Positions 1-11,713 of a stretch of DNA of 64,000 nucleotides are shown here, piece after piece. This DNA is from Xiphydria camelus (taxonomy: Eukaryota; Arthropoda; Insecta; Hymenoptera; Xiphydriidae). The position numbers and the translations under genes were made by a program. Positions within the stretch are counted from its first letter, which is position 1. Each line of letters begins with the position of its first letter. A model generated the notes under the pieces. It was not told the DNA's origin. It saw only the letters and a program-made list of their open reading frames with translations, and did no database searches. Location of the stretch: contig OY783192.1 in NCBI GenBank assembly GCA_963678675.1, positions 35,991,250 to 36,055,249 of the forward strand. The letters are read 5' to 3'.

Positions 1-835
1 GTCCGTGTTTTATATGACGAAATAGAAATAAGTAATTTATTACGAATAGTCTGCAAGAGGAACGAAATAAAAGATTAATGTCACAACATATGGTATGTAT
101 TGCCATGACAGTTTATATCGTCTAATATATTTGCGAACTACCGCAGTAACCTTTATTGTACGCATTCTGTAACGGCGTAACGTTCGAATGAGAGTTTCCT
201 CGCGACGAACTTCGCTTTTACTTTTTCACATTGTTCGTACTGTAGTGAAAATTTTAAGTTTAATACCCTGTATCAAGTAGCCCCTTGAGTAAAATCGCAA
301 AGCGAAATTGTATTCGATCGCCAATGACTGTCAATCAATTAATATATTATTCGCGTAATTCTCACGTAATTTATAACTACTCATTTCGAGCGTTACAGTT
401 ACGTCCGATATTGTATTTCTATTCCGACAGAACGAATTGTATAGTCTGTCTCGGTGTTGTGCCCATTGTAATTCGAATATGTAGTCATTTCTATAATATT
501 TACATAGTTCATAACGCCAAGGTAAAATAAAGTGACATGAATTCATAATTCAAAGTATGTAATCGGCTATTTATTTCAAATTATTTCCCATGTTTCCTTT
601 CACACACATCTGATTTAGATTTATTAATACATTACATTTTAGAATCTCTTAAATTGTTAATTCGTAATGGTGCATTACATTAATTCGGATTCATCTCCCT
701 AATGCAACTGAAGAAGTTGCATATTTGAAGAAGCACAGGTAACGAGAGATTGATGTCAATTAGAGAAACTGTGCTTTGTGATTGTGGAGCAATGGAAAAG
801 ATTATATCACAATTTTTACCTTCGGATGTGACTCG
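1..835. other. Gene-free AT-rich stretch (DDX49 3' flank)
   Basis: I see no convincing coding exon here; the open frames are short and low-complexity. It lies downstream of the DDX49 stop and probably includes that gene's 3' UTR. TTTATT (AATAAA on the minus strand) occurs near 570 and could be a polyadenylation signal, but I cannot tell which copy is used. Confidence 0.5.
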
Positions 836-2610
836 TCAGTGGCTCTGTCCAGTCAACGCGCCTTTTTTCTTCTGTGCTTTTCTGTGCTTCCCCTTCTTCT
901 TAAGTAACTTCTCCTCTTCTTCCTCTTCCTCCTCATCATCAGAATCTTTACCTTCCATTATCATTTTTTTCCGCTTATTTATAGACTTTCTTTCGAAAAA
1001 ATCTGTCTCGTCCAGTCTTATTTCCGCCTCGCATTTCGTCATAGATATATGCGTGAATATCGTGACAATCTCTTTATCTAAAAGCAGGTAAAACACCGTC
1101 AATATTACGATGTAAATTGACAGAGTGGTATGCTCTGTTGAGTTTTACCGTCTATTTTGTATTGCGTCAGCTTGACTCCTATGGCATCCTCTATCGCGTG
1201 CAGAAGCTTAATATCGTGCGGAGTAATTAAGCTGATGCTCGTGCCGCCCTTGCCGGCTCTCGCGGTTCTACCGACTCGATGAATGTAGTCCTTCGGAACA
1301 TTCGGTATCGTGTGATTTACGACCAGTTCCACCATAGGGATATCCAAGCCTCTAGCCGCCACGTCGGTAGCGATCAGAATTCGCACATGATTAGATTTGA
1401 ATTTACTTAGAGCCGCTAGCCGTTCCCGTTGCTTTATCATAGCATGCAGAGCTACATTACGGAAGCCCACTTCATTCAGCGTCATCGACAATAGTTGGCA
1501 TTGTCTGAAAATAAAACGCGTTAGATGCAGTCACGATAGTAGCCTGAACGATTCACCTCACGAATTTGCGAGTTGTCATTACTTGCAGGTGTCCGTGAAT
1601 ATCATGATCGAACCATTCTCGTAATTACCGCGATAAGTTCTGATTATTTCCACGAGAAACGCATCTCGCGTCTCTTTGGGTGTTAGGACGTATCGCTGGT
1701 CCAATTCTTTGACGGTTGCCATGCTTGTATCATCCTTTGATTCCCAGACAAAAACCTGCAAGGAGGGAGTACAATTTAACAAAATGAACGCGAAAATTTC
1801 ATTTGAGAGCTACGACATTTGATCGCGTACATTGTTTGAGGCGATTTGCTTCACTTTGTCCAAAGTATCTGTAAGAGTGGCACTGAAGAGTAGACATTGC
1901 TTCTTCTTGGGTAGTGCGCGAAATATAGTTTTAATCTGGTTGTCAAAATCGCCGCCCAATAGTCTATCCGCTTCATCCAAGACCAAAAATTTAATCCTTT
2001 GGAGGGAAAATGTATCGCAACTTTGCAAATGGTCAGCCAGACGTCCGGGAGTTGCTACTATGATATGTGGTCGTTTGGCAAGTTCCTGACCTTGAATTAT
2101 CATGTCCATGCCGCCGACGATAACGCATTTCTTCAGATTAATCGCCTTACCTATCACGGCAAATTGATCTGTTATCTAAATGGGAAAAATATATTCAAGA
2201 TCCCCACTAAATTAATTTTATGATCCAGGCAAAACATTCGAAACTCACTTGGAAAGCTAATTCCCTCGTAGGCGTCAATACCAGGGCAAATATTCCATAA
2301 GGATCCTCGCATAGCTTTTGCAAAATCGGAAGAACAAATGCAAGAGTTTTACCGGTACCAGTTTTGGAGCATCCAATACAGTCTTCGCCAGCCAAGATAT
2401 GTGGGATACAGTTTTGCTGAATGGTTGTCGGCTCCTTTAATCCTAATAATTTAATGTGAGTCAACTTGTTGTCATTCTAAACGTAATAATACCACATTGA
2501 ATTGAGCGTTAGATTCTGCACTAACCTATCGAATTGCATTGCGAGACGATCCAAGAGTTCAATTTTAAATCGGCAAACGAAGTAATAGTTTTCTTCATTT
2601 CAAGAGACAT
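836..2610 (-). CDS. DDX49: ATP-dependent DEAD-box RNA helicase DDX49 (Dbp8 family)
   Basis: The family comprises nucleolar RNA helicases for small-subunit ribosome biogenesis (yeast Dbp8). Six coding exons splice in frame: 2610-2526, 2442-2249, 2175-1831, 1755-1583, 1504-1149 and 1077-836, giving 464 aa against 483 in human. Motifs in order are the Q-motif (PTTIQQ), Walker A in [28 protein letters not shown] in [25 protein letters not shown] motif V read as [14 protein letters not shown], and [10 protein letters not shown]. The tail is Lys/Glu-rich with a run of acidic residues and ends at TGA. Intron 1 must use the acceptor next to 2442, because this restores [15 protein letters not shown], the expected family sequence; an upstream AG would break the frame. 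It lies about 600 bp downstream of CXXC1 on the same strand. A decayed copy of its 5' end sits at 47.4-47.9 kb. Confidence 0.95.
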
Positions 2611-2828
2611 CTTTTTTATACATAACACACAACTTATAGTTATTTTCGTTATGAAACCGAGTATTCGGCACTGAGGCTGTGTTCCAATCCGACAAAAGTC
2701 GCATTTAGTATGTTTGTTCCAACCGTTCCAACCGACGATTCCGGAACTGTCGCGAAACTAGTGGGATCGGTTTAATGCGCAGGCGCGGTGTGATGGAACG
2801 TGCCAATTTGCAACGTCACAACGCATAT

Positions 2829-3058
2829 ACCAGGTCTTTGCGTATGTGTTGACATAGGAATCGTGCGAGTGCAAGTGAGAACGCGGATTAACACTGGTGA
2901 AGCCATAAGAGTTTCTCTGTCGCACACTCCAACTGGACAAGTCCGAGAAGGACGGAGAATGTGCGACAGAGAAACTCTTATGGCTTCACCAGTGTTAATC
3001 CGCGTTCTCACTCGCACTCGCACGATTCCTATGTCAACAACATACGCAAAGACCTGGT
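2829..3058. repeat. Long inverted repeat (foldback, about 98-bp arms)
   Basis: The arms 2829-2926 and 2960-3058 are near-perfect reverse complements. I see one substitution and one 1-nt indel, around a loop of about 33 nt. The spurious open frames on both strands are consequences of this symmetry. It lies between the 3' end of CXXC1 and the start of DDX49, so read-through RNA would fold into a long hairpin. I see no clear target-site duplication or known terminal motif. It is probably a young foldback or MITE-type insertion. Confidence 0.85.
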
Positions 3059-3117
3059 ACTCGGTATACGATACATGAATATGAGCAATTTTCCATGAGT
3101 TTTACGATTATTGTCGA

Positions 3118-3123
3118 TTTATT
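3118..3123 (-). terminator. Polyadenylation signal of CXXC1 (AATAAA)
   Basis: TTTATT on the plus strand reads AATAAA on the minus strand, about 90 nt past the CXXC1 stop codon. The position suits a short 3' UTR. Only the hexamer and spacing support this. Confidence 0.5.
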
Positions 3124-3209
3124 AACGACTCAACGATTACACATATGAAACAGAAATATCACTCAAATTTTTTGTACACATCTTGGGCAACCTTTTTACA
3201 CATTCAAAA

Positions 3210-5344
3210 TCACATAGAATTCGAATGGTCGAGATTTTTCTCCTTCTGATGCATGTTATATCTTCGTTGAAGCTCCTGTTCCATCGCCTCCAATTGCTCT
3301 CTACTTTGTTCCTGCGTCATTTGTTCCATGAGTTCATGGTTGTACGTCGAATGCAACATCAAGGCCAAGACGCCAGCGCGACTGGCCATGTTCGACCGAA
3401 TTTGTCTTTCTTGTTCGACCAATTCATCAATTTTCAACCATTGCCGAACCCTCTCCATATCTATTTCTGCCCGCCTCAATTTCTCCCAGACATAATGCCT
3501 CAGACAACTTTTCTTCGGCGCACGGCAGAATTCACCGGTCGCATCGAACACATTCGTAACCAACGGGCAACCACACACTTCCGTGTCGCTGATCTTTGCA
3601 TCCTTGCAATGCTCGGGACATAAGACGCGTAATCTCTTGCAGTAAGTTCGATTGATCGGATTGTAAAAGTCGCAGAACATTACTTGACCTTCGATTCGTG
3701 TTTTGAAAATAGACCCAAAGGATGCTTGAGATTCATACTAAAATACAAGTACTTATCCTATTACATGAACGATATCTGCTTTGTTACATTAAAATATCAA
3801 ATGTTTTATACCAGAACAGATCAATGGTTCATCGTGCAAAAAGGGAATACTAATTACCTTGTTAAAGCATTTTTCCATGTGTTTAATGGCAGTCCGAGAA
3901 TTAATTTCGTGACCACACGTGATGCAGTACATGCTCATTTCGGTATCGTCATTGTCGTCCACTTCAGCATCTGGGTCGATCGTTGCGCGCTTGGCACGTT
4001 CTATAATTCGATCAAGTTCTACGTGACGCTTGTCGAGCTCCTGCAGAATCCTTCTAACGTCGTTCTGCTGCCTCCTCACAGATTCCAAGGCCCTTCTGTT
4101 ATTTTGCTCGACGACGCATGGCGTCAGTGACCACTCCTGAATCCGCTGTGGTAATACTTGATAAATCCTATTTGTAGCCAGTTTCATGCCACATTCGTCC
4201 GAGCAATATTTACTGCCACAGCGAGACTGCTTCGTGCAAGCAGGACCATAGCAGTGTCTCGGGGATTCGAGAAACTCATTCCTCTCGTTACTAGAGTCTC
4301 TTTTTCGCTTTCTACTTGGCTTTGAACTTCTATTGGAACTTTTGGAAGGCTTGAGCGGAGCTCCCAACGATCTGCACGTCTTGTGCACGCACCGTAATTT
4401 CAGTCTTACGGAAGGGCCAAACTTCTTGAGGTGCCTGGAATACAATCGAGATGTAAAATTAGGCTTATTCAGACGTCACTGCCCTTCAAACTTCTAGAGA
4501 TGGAAAATACCTGCAGGCATCGCATTTTCCGCAATTCTCTAGGCGAAGGCAGCCTGTACACTCCCCGCAACGTTTGGAAGACTTTTTTATTAACGTTGGA
4601 TCCCAGGGGGCATCGTATTCATAACGATGACTGTGTTCTTTTTCTCTATACTTTTTATACTTTCGATCATCCGGATCTAGTCTGCGAGGTTTATATCTCG
4701 TAATCAAGGTAGGGTCTTCCTCTCTGCAGCGCTGCGCATATATCGCAAATGTGATTAGTTCTGATTACATGATCAAGAAATAATTACAGAATAATATTTA
4801 GAAAGATACCTACAACACAAAAAAACTGTTTAATGTGTTTTGCTTCCTTCTCAGTTATATTTATACAATCCCCGTGATACCATTCTTCGCAAGCATCGCA
4901 ACCACTACAAGGGTGAGTAAAAGCAATCAGAGAAATAGTTATTTTATGTAAAGCAACATTGGTATGGCTATAAAATACTCTTTGATTAATGCTTACACAA
5001 TTTTTTACTTACATCATGAAACGAGAGCTATCAGAACTTCGGCAAATACAATACGCCTGCCCGTCTTGTTTTAAAAGCGTAGCAATTTTGCTTTTCCTCT
5101 CTGGCAGCATAAATTGCTTCGCTATCTCCTCCTTCTGCAAAGCAATATATCATAATTGATGAACCAGACATCCGCAGTGTTTCTAGCTCTGGTGCAATGA
5201 ATTTGCAAAGATAAGTTGATCGATTATGCAATAATCAATAAATGTGCAATGAAAAATCTTAGTAGTTATACATGACAGGACGTAAACATTCGAATGATAA
5301 TATAGAATACTTACCGATAAGCCGTGCCGTCGTTTATCACTCAT
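3210..5344 (-). CDS. CXXC1: CXXC-type zinc finger protein 1 (CFP1), SET1/COMPASS subunit
   Basis: CFP1 binds unmethylated CpG and H3K4me3 and recruits the SET1 H3K4 methyltransferase complex in the nucleus. Six exons (5344-5315, 5134-5013, 4904-4814, 4731-4511, 4434-3858, 3737-3210) join in phase to 522 aa; the human protein has 656. The N-terminal PHD finger starts YCICRSSD, continues CDACEEWYHGDC and ends FFCVRC. The last CxxC is formed only if exon 3 ends at 4814. The CXXC domain follows, with CGECTGC and CGKCDACR split by intron 4. A basic Ser/Lys-rich linker leads to the family-specific C-terminal region: CYGPAC, GSKYCSDECGMKLA, a coiled coil, CGHEIN, TYCKRL, CGCPLV, NRHY-like CLRHYVWEKLRRAE. 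The first exon encodes only MSDKRRHGLS. It is shorter than the vertebrate protein, mainly in linkers. Confidence 0.95.
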
Positions 5345-5581
5345 GACTAGATATATAATAACATAGGACAAATGAAAACCCAATAATTAATATACAAATA
5401 TCGATTATTTCGTATGTTAAACAATATTTATAGTCTCAGCGTACGCCGCTTCATCTCTCGGCAGCCATGTTTCTTTTGATCTCTGTGTTATGATCAGCTG
5501 TACCTTAAGGCACCTCTATATGAAGTGAGTGGGAAACTTTAGGCTGCTTCTCAATTAATTAACGAAAATCGACATCAAACT

Positions 5582-5745
5582 GGGTGCTTTTCATTTAACT
5601 GACACGAGTCGACACAAAATTAAACCACTGGTTCTTTCTGCTGGAGCCAGCCAATCAGTGCAGATACGGAGTGTGCAGCCGCCGGTCCTTATTGGTGGTT
5701 CTAGTAGAAGTGTATCGCGACTTGTGTCATAAATGGAAAGCACCC
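5582..5745. mobile_element. Short TIR element (MITE), GGGTGCTTT ends
   Basis: The left end GGGTGCTTTTCATTTAACTG and the reverse complement of the right end, GGGTGCTTTCCATTTATGAC, are imperfect inverted repeats of about 30 bp. The unit is 164 bp. It is flanked by ACT on both sides, which may be a short target duplication. No coding sequence is present. It lies upstream of CXXC1. Confidence 0.6.
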
Positions 5746-8700
5746 ACTATTGGTCCTTCCTTCTGTGATCATAGCTAATCAACTAGTAGATTCATCGGGA
5801 ACTTGTCCACTCATCATAAATATAAATAAACCCAAATATCCAATCAACGCCATAAGTCACGTGAACTCTTACAAAATGGCGCGAATATTCCATTTGAAAA
5901 TCTGTAATCTATATTCTATATAAATCTATAATCTATATAAAGCGAATTTCAATTGGCTTTCTATTTTTGGAAAATTATTGAGCGATTTGCGAATTGGTGC
6001 TCTCGATTAAAGTGATAATTAGACTTACACATGGATGAAAATTTCGTACGTACGTACAGAAGGAACCGAAGGATTGGCGAAGGTTCGATATTTTAATTGT
6101 GAACGCTATCTAACGCACAAAAGTATTAACAATATTATTCAACTTATATTTCTGGGGGCTTCTGCAGGCTGAGATACAATTTTTTTTCCTGTTATTTTTC
6201 ATGCCATTTTTTGATTTCACCTGCCGGCATTCGTAGAATTACGTATTCGATAGCTGAATGTATACCGTGAGCATACAGACGGAGCATAGAAAGAATTCGC
6301 GCAAGAAAACTGATGATTTATCTAGATACAACAAATTTTGCAATGCAGTGTAAATAAAACTATACCAATAGATATGGACGGTAATTGGAAAGTAAAAATT
6401 GAAAAAGCGATGCCCAACGTGAATCTACTATCGATTATACATCGAATCTAAAATGTCCTTTTAGTATTTTTAATGCGTTGTATCAATTGAAGTAGCGAAA
6501 AAAATTGGATTTTCTCAAAATTACGAACAGTTTCTCGTTCTGTATACTCGCGCCAATCACTTTCCACTCGATTTTTTTTTAATCTCGAAGAAGTTACGCT
6601 GGATACCATCGCAGATGTAACGATAGGATTAATCGTGAACGTTACGGTGTCACTTATGGGGTATATCATAGCTATTATGCTCGCAGGTGCGTCGGTTGAT
6701 CGCGATTATTTCGTTAGTTATGAACGTTTTGCTGGAAGAGGTAGAATACTTTTTTTGAAGATCGCACTGCGACCTAGAAAAAAGTTCTGTACCGATGTGA
6801 GCAAAAAATTGATAAGCATCGATATAATTGTAGTTAAAGAATGACACTATAAGCTGGATAGCCCCGCTCTCTCACCACGTGCTCTCAAAAGTTTGCCACT
6901 TCTTTTCACAAACGCTAAACGACAAATTAATTTCGCCAGTGTCTATGAATATGGCCGTGGATCATGAATTTGAGAAGTTTCGTTCGAGGGGCCTCCTCTT
7001 TAGGGCTTGATATAAGGAGAAGACCTCTTTAACAAATCTCGTTGACGCGGTCCGACTTTTTTTACATCATTACTATCCGCGATACTCTTGTTTTTCGGTT
7101 TGCACTCCCCCTTGCGCATTTGTATAGGTATATATAAGTTACGCATCCGCCCTACACATACACATCGCTCGTCCACACATTCCTTACTGTTAAATGGTAA
7201 ATTTTTGGATCTCGAAAGAATTTTCGGGGCCGAATTTTCCGCGATCGGTCGAAGTGAAGCTGGAGCTACGTTGGTAGGAATACTTTGCGGAGTCATTAGT
7301 GGTGAAAAAAGCGCGAATTTCGTTAGCTTCAATCTTTGTTGGAAATTTCGACCCCAAGATTTGGTATAGAATTTCACGCCACAAGCACATATTTTAATAT
7401 CGCTCCATACGGGAACGATAGCATCGTATTTCCGTGCAAACGACGGGAGCTCTCGCTATTTTTTTTTGTATACATAATTCTAAAGTGTTTCATAATTTTT
7501 TTTACACAGAACAAAATTAAGTGCCTTGCTTCTTTCTTTTTATGTATAATTTCAACTTTCTCGCGCTCGCATTGCAGCAGCTTCCTTTCATGTTAATAAA
7601 GGTGTCACAAAAGGGATATCTCGAAGACAATTGTACCATGCGTCGAGCTAATTCCGTCAACGATTACTGCATTCGATTGAAGAAATTAATAAAAGCGATT
7701 ACCACAAGAAAGATGAAAAAACAAAAGATTACGATCCATTTATATTAACTCAAATCAGCACCACTAGAGTGGCTTTCAGTTTCGAGATACGCGAAATCCT
7801 CTTTCCTTTCGAGTATCTTTGCTAAACATAACGCAATTTCATTTTCTTTCATATCTCCACGGTAGACACAATATACAATATGTATATACAAATTCACCTG
7901 TGTGGCACATACGGGCGAATATAAAATAAGTACGCGCCCACAGAGCAAGCACGCTCGATTTAACATCGTGAAAGATTATAGCGTCCCTTGTTTTTTGAAA
8001 CTGTTTCCTTTATTGTCCCTATTTTACAAAAAACAAAGAAGCAACACCGAAATATTATTTAACGATGGAATTAGTTCCTTTCTTTTTGCTCGAAGATACG
8101 TAGAAATATACCGTTTCGTATATAATTTACCCAGCGATATATCTCTCTTGTGTGATAACCGTACCATCACCATTTGTACCTTTTTGCTACTGTATCCCTG
8201 TGCCATACGAGTCTCTACAACGTAGATTAATCCTCGGATATGTGTATGCAAAAAAAAGAGAAAAAAAAACACGTCCTAACAAAAACTTTCAACGCATCTC
8301 CATGGCACCTCGTAGGTTCTCTTTCGTATATCTAGATATCCTATAAGATAAACTCTCTCCTCTGAATGGAATACCCAATCTACCCTTATTCTTCTGTAAA
8401 TAAAGATTTTAAAGAAATTAAATCAGTATGCTCTAACGAAACTAGCTTCAGATCCGATAAGAAAACTTTACTTACAGAAGCCTAAAGACGGCGCATTTTA
8501 TATGCTTCAGCCATTAGGTATTTCATTCAGGATAAGGAGTTTATCATACTCGTGTAACACGCCTTTCGAGATTGTTAAACGTTTTTCCAATACTGATTTC
8601 ACGCGATAACTGGGAATCGCCAAGAGTGCCATGAATTAAAATCACAGTGTGGGTGGTGAGCTGCAACCACAGATGAAAGACATACTTGGAAATAGCGAAT

Positions 8701-10159
8701 AATCAACGATAACGGGCGATTCTTTTTTCTTTCTAAATCGCGTGGCACAGATCAACACACAGCGAAGTAACGGAGAAGATATTGGTTCTTCATCGTTGGT
8801 TCTAGAACCGTACGTTGACTCGTTAAGTTTAAGATCGAGGTGAAGCGTGCATACGTAAGGACGTAAATATGGGGAAGATCTTGGAAGGAAGAGAATATGG
8901 CTTTGAGGAGAGAATGACACGTTATAGCGATGCGAAAGACTAGGACGGCCGGGAAACGGCAAAAACGTATACCAGAATTGTCCGAAAGTTTTAATACCTC
9001 GCGCCAATTCTCTCGGTAGACAGGGCTCAAGATATTTCACTAGAATGCTTGTGAAAAAATCACGCTAATAAAACTCGTCGAATTATATCATCGTCGAACC
9101 AAAAAGCCTAAGTTTACATGGCGAAGTCATCTCATCGTAGAACAGCATTGCTTCCGATCTGAGAGGCTTTATTTTGAACGTCTGCAATAAAACGAATAAA
9201 ATAGCGACATATCACAGCATATACCATACGCAAAACCTGTATGAATTACAGATAGAACAGCATAAAGGCCAAATGGCGACATTCATTTTCTCACATATTT
9301 CCGTAAGGATAATATTCCGTAGTAGATTGTAATAATGCTCGACTCTTTCGCGCTATCTTTATCTCTCTCTCTTTCTCCCCTTCCCTCTAAAATCCTTGGT
9401 CATGACATTCCAATTGCGCCAATTTTACTCGAATTATTCGGTTTTGATATTAATAACAAAGTAACAGACGACGTTTCGGTATTGCGCATCTGACGTAGAA
9501 GAATCGCTCGCCGACTCTCGTAACGATGATGAGAGCAATACGGTGTCGCGTGAACAGGCGTTTCTCGACACACATATCCATACGTATGTGCAAAACACAT
9601 GCACAAGAAAACAGCAGTTATTTGGTTGTCGCGTGCTTCATTCTGTTACGACTTAGAGGAACGATTGCGTGTCGATTTTGCTCGTCGAATGCGTAATACT
9701 GAAAGAGATGCTATGGAACGATACTATAAAATACTTCCCATCGCGAATGATGTTCCTTATTGTGGACCATCCGAAGCTCTTTGTCGGTATTTTTTCGAAG
9801 CTTACGGAGCCTCGGAACTACCTTAGCAGACTGGCGAATCGGACGATAACGAAGATCTCACAGTTAGGAAGGATTCCGATAACTCTCGCGAAATTCTTTC
9901 GCATAGTCACATGGGTTGTCAGCATTAAGGAGGACTGGAGAACGGCGCAACTAACGATAATATTAACAGAAGTATCGAGTATCGCATCGCACGCGGCACT
10001 TTGTACCCATAAAAGGGACTTTGGCAACAGCATCCTGTTTTTTTCCCTCTCAGCCGGGTAGCACAGCCTCCTCCGCATACACGCGGGTGCGTACCGTACA
10101 CGTACACACGCAACAGTGGTGTTTTCCTTTCGAATCAATCAATGACAATAGCAATGCGA

Positions 10160-10242
10160 TGACAGCGATGATGATGATAGCGATAATAATGATGAAGAAG
10201 AAGATGATGATGATGATGGTGGTGGTCATAATAATAACAAGA

Positions 10243-10296
<54 letters not shown>

Positions 10297-10430
10297 GCAG
10301 TAGTAGTAATAGTAATAACAGTTGTTGTAGTAGCAGTAGCAGTAGTAATAGCAGTAGAGGAAATAATAGTAATAATAGTGACAGTTGTAGGACTAATAAT
10401 AATAGTAGATTGACAGTATATTACGAGTAA
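10160..10430. repeat. Degenerate trinucleotide microsatellite (GAT/AAT/AGT)
   Basis: A compound tract runs from (GAT)n through (AAG/GAT)n, (GGT)n and a long (AAT)n to interrupted AGT/AAC units. The open frame of about 60 residues rich in Asn and Ser across it is an artefact of the repeat. Confidence 0.9.
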
Positions 10431-11693
10431 TAAGAATTAATAATTATCTTCTTTATGTACATTACTTAAAAGATGGTGTACACTGAATTAACAACCACCT
10501 ACATCGGCTGTTCTGAGATCGTAGGATCGTCGATATAAGTTTTCTTTCTTTCGTCCAGGCGCAACCAATATTGAACACAGTTATTCGCGTGACAGACTTG
10601 TATTATGAGCCAGCTTCCGGGGGCACATGAAATTAAAAGGCCATCGATCGCTCGTTCTCTCTCTCGACTTGAAGAGTTTCCGCGACCTCCAAAACACCCC
10701 GTGTTTGCGGACAAAATAAACTTAAAATTATTCTCGCTTCGAGCAATAATTTCTCCCAGGGTCGAAAATGAAGTGTGTGAGAGTTGATAAAAGGAATTCT
10801 AATTCAATATAGAATGAGAAGTTGACCGCGATCTAATGGGGTGATTTCGCAATTGGATCATGGAAGTCTTAAAAGGAAATGGTAACGTGCTATCGAGAGA
10901 GAAATCAAGCATTTACAAAATTAGTATTGCGCGGATAAGAAACGGAAACACTGTCCGATCTCGAAAGGCACGATGTGTTTTATCGATACGAACGATATTT
11001 TCTTAGCTTTGCGATAATTCAACGCGCAACCCGTTTCTCGATACTTTAAACGAACAGTAAAGAATATTCTCCGATCATCTGAGGCTGCACCCCCGGCTGG
11101 TCAGTACCGCTATCGTGTGTGTTATCGTGGACTAAACCAAAAAACGAAAACAACCGCAACAACAACAACAACAACAAAGAGCATCTTTCTCTCGTACGTA
11201 ATTTCGCAAGATTTTGAGAACAACCAAAACGCGTTATCAATTTTAATTAATTCACAATGATTAATTATCATTAACATTAAATAGATTACACTTTCATCTT
11301 TTTCCACGTGCGAGACCTCCCTATGTTACGTTTCTCTCTTCCACTTTTACTGAAATCTGGGATGTTTTATGCGATTTTCTACAGCATTCTTTGATTATCC
11401 CTTTTTCTGCTATGTTCTCCGCGAAATTGCTGTTCGAACAAATACGACGCGAGATGACTTTGAATCCTTTTTGTTTTCCTCGCGCAACTCGAACCGCTGG
11501 TTAAAACATCCGTATCTCAGGTCTCGAAACACTATTCTTGTCAATGAGAGACTTCTCGAGCTGTCTCAAGTCTTACTACTTAAGATCCAACTATGAATGC
11601 CGACCAAAAGCCAGCTCGGTTTTGGCTGCGATTTCTTGGACTTTTCTCTAGACAGTCTTTTACGAAATTCATTTTGTCGATTCAAAAGGTAAA

Positions 11694-11713
11694 CGGTACG
11701 GTACGGTACGGTA
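11694..11713. repeat. CGGTA minisatellite
   Basis: Four head-to-tail copies of the pentamer CGGTA, with no role evident from sequence. Confidence 0.85.

Noticed and set aside
2462..2511. Alternative exon 2 start for DDX49 at an upstream AG (near 2478)
   Set aside because: It puts the exon out of frame with exon 1 and adds a peptide absent from the family. The acceptor next to 2442 restores [15 protein letters not shown].
2758..3078. Three overlapping ORFs of 60-92 aa on both strands
   Set aside because: They arise from the symmetric inverted repeat and have near-identical translations on opposite strands.
10242..10430. Poly-Asn/Ser open reading frame
   Set aside because: It is entirely a translation of an AAT/AGT microsatellite with no flanking unique coding sequence.
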